Assembly (NCBI GenBank): GCA_018400895.1 | Contig: JAGYLR010000024.1 | Span: 1-9,592 of the forward strand | DNA from: a bacterium | GTDB taxonomy: Bacteria > Patescibacteriota > Minisyncoccia > Minisyncoccales > PWPS01 | DNA length: 9,592 nucleotides | Reading direction: 5' to 3' | Shown: positions 6,277 through 9,592 of the stretch, one piece after another | Layout: every line of letters starts with the position of its first letter | Numbering within the stretch: position 1 is the stretch's first letter | The notes under the pieces: model-generated | What the model was told of the DNA's origin: nothing | The model's database searches: none | Seen by the model: only the letters and a program-made list of their open reading frames with translations | Translations under genes and position numbers: made by a program

Positions 6277-6892
6277 ATCAACATTTTTACATCACAAATA
6301 AACCCTCCTTCTTCATTCACTTTACTATGACTGGATTAAAATCAACCTCTTTTATATTTTCATTATAAATAATACTTGAAACATTAACTAAAATATCTGC
6401 TAAATAATTTTTATTCATTTCTGGAAATCCTTCTAAATCCCTCTAATAACTTTTTTCCTTTTATCTCTTCAATCATATCTAATGCCTCATTTTTATTTAT
6501 TGGAGCAACACGAAATGCCACATCATTAAATAGTTCTACCATAACACCGCCACTACCAAACATAATTACTGGACCAAAAGATGCGTCTATTTTTGCTCCA
6601 ATAATAAATTCCAATCCTTTAATTTTTTTGTATAATAACTCCATCAATATCTTCTATCTCCGTTAGGCGAGAAAAGGTATTTAACACATCTTCTTTGTTT
6701 TCTATATCTAAAAAACACCTTCTATCTCCGTTCTATGAAGGTGTTTCTGTGATGATATTTTCATTACCACAGGGTATCCTATCTTTTCAGCTAATATAAC
6801 TGCTTTTCTTCTGTAGTGGCTAACCCAGAAAAAGCTGTTTGAAGATTATACTTTCCCAAAATAGCTTCTTGCTCGTTATAGCTTAAAATCAT
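6273..6892 (-). pseudogene. acdB: ADP-forming acetyl-CoA synthetase, beta subunit, broken by five frame disruptions
   Basis: The beta subunit is the ATP-grasp half of acetate-CoA ligase (ADP-forming). Following protein similarity across frames recovers about 205 residues, close to a normal length. Pieces on the minus strand: 6892-6806 (MILSYNEQEAILGKYNL); 6803-6711 (AVILAEKIGYPVVMKI, then KHLHRTEIEGVF); 6711-6624 (LDIENKEDVLNTF to DGVIIQ); about 6629-6430 (GLEFIIGAKID, FGPVIMFGSGGVMVEL, FRVAPI, LLEGFR); 6430-6321 (FPEMNKNYLADILVNVS, IKEVDFNPVIV); 6320-6273 (VNEEGGFICDVKMLI, stop TGA). Disruptions fall at A4 (about 6807-6804), T6 (6715-6710), A7 (6629-6623), AGAAGG (about 6434-6429) and AAAG (6323-6320); in-frame stops follow at 6793, 6710, 6621, 6413 and 6319. 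The start lies 4 bases after gap and the end overlaps acdA, so the operon layout is kept. A 78-residue open frame at 6411-6647 is only the middle fragment. Confidence 0.85.
6713..6746. repeat. Perfect 10-bp inverted repeat inside acdB
   Basis: AAACACCTTC (6713-6722) and GAAGGTGTTT (6737-6746) form a perfect 10-bp stem with a 14-base loop. The right-hand arm in coding sense gives KHL (conserved HKS-like region) and the left arm gives EGVF. It abuts the T6 run (6710-6715) where one frame disruption sits. It could be chance in coding DNA, or a trace of a template-switch mutation. Confidence 0.55.
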
Positions 6893-6896
6893 ACAA

Positions 6897-7922
6897 CTAT
6901 CTGTTTAAAATATACTGAGCCATATCAGCAAGACGGCAAGAATAAGCCCATTCATTGTCGTACCAAGCAATAATCTTTGCTATACCTCCATTTACTAAAG
7001 TAAAATCAGCATCAACAATCGCAGAAAAGTAATTACCAATATAATCAGAAGATACTAACGGTGCATCCTCTACCCCAAAAACTCCACAATAATCTTTGTT
7101 TTGTGATTCTTTTTTAAGTGTATAATTTAAATCTTCTTTTGTAGTTTCTTTTTCTAGTTGAAGGACAAGATCAAGAACAGATACTGTAGGAGTTGGTACA
7201 CGTATAGCCATTCCATCAAGTTTTCCATTTAAATCTGGTATAACTCTACCTATCGCCTCTGCTGCTCCTGTTGTTGTTGGTACTATATTAATCGCTGCTG
7301 ATCTTGCTCTACGAAAATCTTTATGAGGAGCATCAAGTAATCTCTGGTCAGCAGTATAACTATGTATAGTTGTCATTAGCCCTTTTTTGATACCATAATT
7401 TTTGTGAACTGCCTTTGTTACTGGAGCTAAACAGTTTGTAGTACAAGAACCCATATCTATTACTGTATCTTTCTCTGGATCAAAAAGATGATGATTCACT
7501 CCCATAACATAAGAAGGAATTTTCTGTGGATCTTTTGATGGAGCAGATATTATAACCCTCTTAGCACCAGCATTTATGTGTTTACTTGCTCCTTCAAAAT
7601 TGCGAAAAATTCCAGTACATTCAAATACAAGATCAATATTCATTTCTCTCCAAGGGAGATTCTCAGGATCTTTTTCAGAGAAAATCTTAATCTCTGTATC
7701 TTCTTTTACCCCGTTAATCATTATATTCCCGTTATTTTCCTTAACTATCTTTTCATAAATACCATAAGAAGAGTCATAACGAAGAAGATGAGTTAGTGTT
7801 TTAGCATCAGTTAAATCATTTATAGCGACAATCTCTAACTGAGGATGATTTTTTAGTATCCTTTTTAAAACTGACCTTCCTATTCTCCCAAAACCATTTA
7901 TTGCTACTCTTTTTTTATCCAT
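6897..7922 (-). CDS. gap: Glyceraldehyde-3-phosphate dehydrogenase
   Basis: Oxidises and phosphorylates glyceraldehyde-3-phosphate to 1,3-bisphosphoglycerate with reduction of NAD(P)+; reversible. 341 residues, normal length. Seen: NAD-binding INGFGRIGR (8-16), AINDLTD (33-39) with Asp36 at the position that favours NAD+, ISAPSKD (125-131), catalytic DMGSCTTNCLAP (156-167) with nucleophile Cys160, TTIHSYTADQ (184-193) with His187, RRARSAA (204-210), VPTTTGAAEAIG (214-225), MAIRVPTP (238-245) and the C-terminal YDNEW. The segment DAPHKD (197-202) has Ala-Pro where NAD-specific Bacillus GapA has Leu-Pro and plastid NADP-using forms have Ala-Ser, so cofactor choice is not certain. Near the C-terminus WAYSCR replaces the common WGYSNR. 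ATG 7922 overlaps the glutaredoxin stop by one base (TAATG), so translation is likely coupled. Confidence 0.96.
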   Translation of the reverse strand: MDKKRVAINGFGRIGRSVLKRILKNHPQLEIVAINDLTDAKTLTHLLRYDSSYGIYEKIVKENNGNIMINGVKEDTEIKIFSEKDPENLPWREMNIDLVFECTGIFRNFEGASKHINAGAKRVIISAPSKDPQKIPSYVMGVNHHLFDPEKDTVIDMGSCTTNCLAPVTKAVHKNYGIKKGLMTTIHSYTADQRLLDAPHKDFRRARSAAINIVPTTTGAAEAIGRVIPDLNGKLDGMAIRVPTPTVSVLDLVLQLEKETTKEDLNYTLKKESQNKDYCGVFGVEDAPLVSSDYIGNYFSAIVDADFTLVNGGIAKIIAWYDNEWAYSCRLADMAQYILNR

Positions 7923-8164
7923 TACTCTAGTCCAAGGGACTTATTTATTTGTTTTTTATTAAATCCAATAATAACATCTTTTTCGTCTATTTCTGTAACT
8001 GGAACACCCATCTGTCCAGATAACTCAACCATTTCTTTTAGTTTTTCTTCATCTTTTGATACATCTATACTTTCATACTCAATTTCTTTCTCGTCAAGAT
8101 ATTTTTTTAATATAGTGCAATAAGCACAAGTTGGAGTTGAAAATACACGTACTTTTTTACTCAT
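7922..8164 (-). CDS. Small glutaredoxin-like thiol-disulfide oxidoreductase
   Basis: An 80-residue thioredoxin-fold protein of the glutaredoxin/NrdH type, cytosolic (no signal peptide). Seen: first strand VRVFST (5-10), active site CAYC (13-16) directly after Thr-Pro-Thr, helix ILKKYLDEK, strand YESIDVS (30-36), the cis-proline loop GVPV (53-56, Pro55) and VIIGFNKKQI (64-73), the usual GF turn before the last helix. Such proteins reduce disulfides or mixed disulfides; its partner here is unknown. It starts 53 bases after gpmI and overlaps gap by one base, so it belongs to the glycolytic operon. NrdH for ribonucleotide reductase is an alternative, but no nrd gene is nearby. No Shine-Dalgarno is seen. 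Confidence 0.88.
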   Translation of the reverse strand: MSKKVRVFSTPTCAYCTILKKYLDEKEIEYESIDVSKDEEKLKEMVELSGQMGVPVTEIDEKDVIIGFNKKQINKSLGLE

Positions 8165-8217
8165 AATTTTAAACTATTAACTACTAATCTGTGACTATTT
8201 TAGTATATAAACCACTA
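8165..8217 (-). other. Short gpmI to glutaredoxin spacer, possible internal promoter element
   Basis: The 53-base gap is the longest spacer inside the right-hand gene block. On the minus strand it holds TATACT (a fair -10 form), but no good -35 lies at the expected distance, which would be within the end of gpmI. A weak internal promoter is possible but not supported strongly. Confidence 0.2.
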
Positions 8218-9592
8218 CTATGCAAGGTGGGATGTAAAATATTTTTCCGAGGGACGGATCAATAGATTTTTTCCCGTCATTTCTTTAGGAATATCAATTC
8301 CCATAACCGATAAAATAGTAGGAGCAATATCTTTTAATCCTCCTCCATTTAATAATGAATTCTTGCAATTTACAACAAAAGGAACGGGATTTATGGTATG
8401 ACTAGTTCTCCACCCTTCTCTCTGATCTTCCGCATTTCCATGGTCAGCTAAAACAAAAACACAATAATCCTTGGCAGCATCAATTATCTCTCCCGAAGCC
8501 TTATCAACCGCTTCCACTGCTTTTACAATCGCTTCCATATTTCCGCTATGTCCAACCATATCGCAATTAACTAAATTCACAAGAATAAATCCGTAATCTC
8601 TTTTTTTTATCTCTTCTATTACCCTGTCCTTAATCTCAAAAACACTCATTTCTGGTTTTTTATCATAGGTAGAGACCTTGGGAGAGGGTATCATAATCCT
8701 ATCTTCTCCTTCTAATTTCTTTTCTTTTTGTCCGTTAAAAAAATAAGTAACATGAGCATATTTTTCTGTTTCACTTACTCTTAACTGTTTTACTCCGTTT
8801 TTACTCAACACATCTCCCAAAAGATTCTTCTTTTCTGATTCTTTAAACACAAAATTTGCTTTCATAGAAGAATAATATTTAGTCATAGCTACAAAATGAA
8901 AAGGGTGTTTCAAAATCATCTCCGTCAGTTGTCTTGGTCTGTCAGTACGATAGTTGTAAAAGATTACTGAATCATTATCCTTTATTCCTTGATAGCCGTC
9001 CTTTACTCTAGGAATAATAAACTCATCTGTTTCTCCTTCTTGATAACAATTTTCTATCTCTTCTAAAGGATCAATAAAAACATCATTAGATACTCCTTTT
9101 ACTATCGCTTGATACGCTTTTTCTGTTCTTTCCCATCTCTTATCTCTGTCCATAGCATAATATCTTCCGCAAATAGTTACTACCTCCCCAAAACCAAATT
9201 CGTTTAGTTCTTTTAAATACTCTTTGCTCTTGTTAACCGGTGAATCTCTTCCATCGGTTATAATATGAATATAAACATTTTTAATACCCTCTCTTTTACA
9301 AAGATCCAAAAGCGCATAAAGATGATCTATATGTGCATGCACTCCTTCTTTTTGTAAAAGGCCAATAATATGTAAATCGCTTCCTTTTTCTTTACAATTG
9401 TTAATCGCATCAAGAAATTCCTTTTTTTTAAAAAAACTTCCATCTTTTATGGATTCATTTATTAATTTTAAGTTTTGATCAACAACCCTTCCAGAACCAA
9501 TGGTAAGATGACCAACTTCTGAATTCCCTTGATATCCTTTAGGTAGTCCAACGGCCTCTCCAGAAGCTTCAAGTAATGTCCAGGGATATTTC
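8218..9592 (-). CDS. gpmI: 2,3-bisphosphoglycerate-independent phosphoglycerate mutase (5' end cut off by window)
   Basis: Manganese-dependent enzyme that interconverts 3-phosphoglycerate and 2-phosphoglycerate through a phosphoserine intermediate. 457 residues are visible; the usual length is about 510, so roughly 50 N-terminal residues lie beyond the right edge. Seen (numbered from the first visible codon): ASGEAVGLP (9-17); GNSEVGH (22-28) with the phosphorylated Ser24; HAHIDHL (85-91); DGRDSP (113-118); GRYYAMDRDKRWER (142-155); YNYRTDRPRQL (212-222); NCDMVGHSGN (342-351) with metal ligands Asp and His; LADHGNAED (381-389); and TSHTINPVPF (396-405). The frame is open from the edge through a GTG at 9342, which is an internal valine of GVHAHIDHL and not a start. 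The stop is TAG at 8218. Confidence 0.95.
   Translation of the reverse strand, partial: KYPWTLLEASGEAVGLPKGYQGNSEVGHLTIGSGRVVDQNLKLINESIKDGSFFKKKEFLDAINNCKEKGSDLHIIGLLQKEGVHAHIDHLYALLDLCKREGIKNVYIHIITDGRDSPVNKSKEYLKELNEFGFGEVVTICGRYYAMDRDKRWERTEKAYQAIVKGVSNDVFIDPLEEIENCYQEGETDEFIIPRVKDGYQGIKDNDSVIFYNYRTDRPRQLTEMILKHPFHFVAMTKYYSSMKANFVFKESEKKNLLGDVLSKNGVKQLRVSETEKYAHVTYFFNGQKEKKLEGEDRIMIPSPKVSTYDKKPEMSVFEIKDRVIEEIKKRDYGFILVNLVNCDMVGHSGNMEAIVKAVEAVDKASGEIIDAAKDYCVFVLADHGNAEDQREGWRTSHTINPVPFVVNCKNSLLNGGGLKDIAPTILSVMGIDIPKEMTGKNLLIRPSEKYFTSHLA

Noticed and set aside
6411..6647. A 78-residue open frame as an independent small gene
   Set aside because: Its sequence is the central part of the acetyl-CoA synthetase beta subunit, with matching beta-subunit sequence continuing in other frames on both sides; its first codon is not a family start.
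6273..6892. Programmed frameshifting to make a functional beta subunit
   Set aside because: Five shifts in mixed directions in one short gene would give negligible product, and no conserved slippery heptamer with downstream structure is seen at most sites.
8165..8217. Strong promoter in the gpmI-glutaredoxin spacer
   Set aside because: TATACT is present but no matching -35 element at 16-18 bases; such hexamers are expected by chance in AT-rich DNA.
8218..9342. GTG at 9342 as the start of gpmI
   Set aside because: The frame stays open to the window edge and the upstream codons encode the conserved GNSEVGH phosphoserine motif and IIGLL, so the GTG is an internal valine.
403..9592. Alternative genetic code with TGA as glycine
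   Set aside because: All long frames align with their families end to end without in-frame TGA, and TGA serves as the natural stop of the kinase and of the beta remnant.

Overview
The window is an AT-rich stretch of bacterial DNA in which every recognisable gene lies on the minus strand. Read in the direction of transcription (right to left) the order is: gpmI (5' end cut off by the window edge), a small glutaredoxin, gap, a frame-broken acdB (beta subunit of ADP-forming acetyl-CoA synthetase), acdA (its alpha subunit), ppaC (family II inorganic pyrophosphatase), ppsA (PEP synthase), a 350-bp gene-free region packed with repeats, a PfkB-family sugar kinase, and fba (class II aldolase, 3' end cut off). 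Nothing on the plus strand looks like a real gene.

This is a central-carbon cluster. fba, gap and gpmI catalyse steps of lower glycolysis/gluconeogenesis. PEP synthase makes PEP from pyruvate. ADP-forming acetyl-CoA synthetase would make ATP from acetyl-CoA. Pyrophosphatase clears PPi, and the kinase may phosphorylate a sugar or sugar phosphate. Genes are packed with overlaps or gaps of a few bases (gpmI to glutaredoxin 53 nt, glutaredoxin/gap 1-nt overlap, gap to acdB 4 nt, acdB/acdA ATGA overlap, acdA to ppaC 13 nt, ppaC to ppsA 3 nt, pfkB/fba overlap of 26 nt). The two blocks, gpmI to ppsA and pfkB-fba, look like transcription units separated by the repeat region.

The organism is probably an uncultivated bacterium of the Candidate Phyla Radiation (Patescibacteria). 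This is inferred from the style of the aldolase (VHFDGSELD region) and of the kinase (FGSATRD start), the use of ADP-forming acetyl-CoA synthetase, the low GC, and the near absence of Shine-Dalgarno sequences; it is not proven. The standard bacterial code fits: all long frames end normally and no in-frame TGA needs recoding.

Two things stand out. First, acdB is present over nearly its full length and conserved at the protein level, but it is interrupted by five frame disruptions, mostly at short A or T runs, while all its neighbours including its partner acdA are intact. Second, the 350-bp intergenic region is a mosaic of at least six short repeats and palindromes (an ATCAAAA tandem, A/C-rich direct repeats, an ATTCCC-N8-GGGAAT palindrome, an ATTGC...GCAAT palindrome, a GTTGACTT hairpin, and a 22-bp-period repeat) with a composition unlike the genes around it. 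I found no CRISPR array, transposase, tRNA, rRNA, or clear evidence of a new defence or biosynthetic system.
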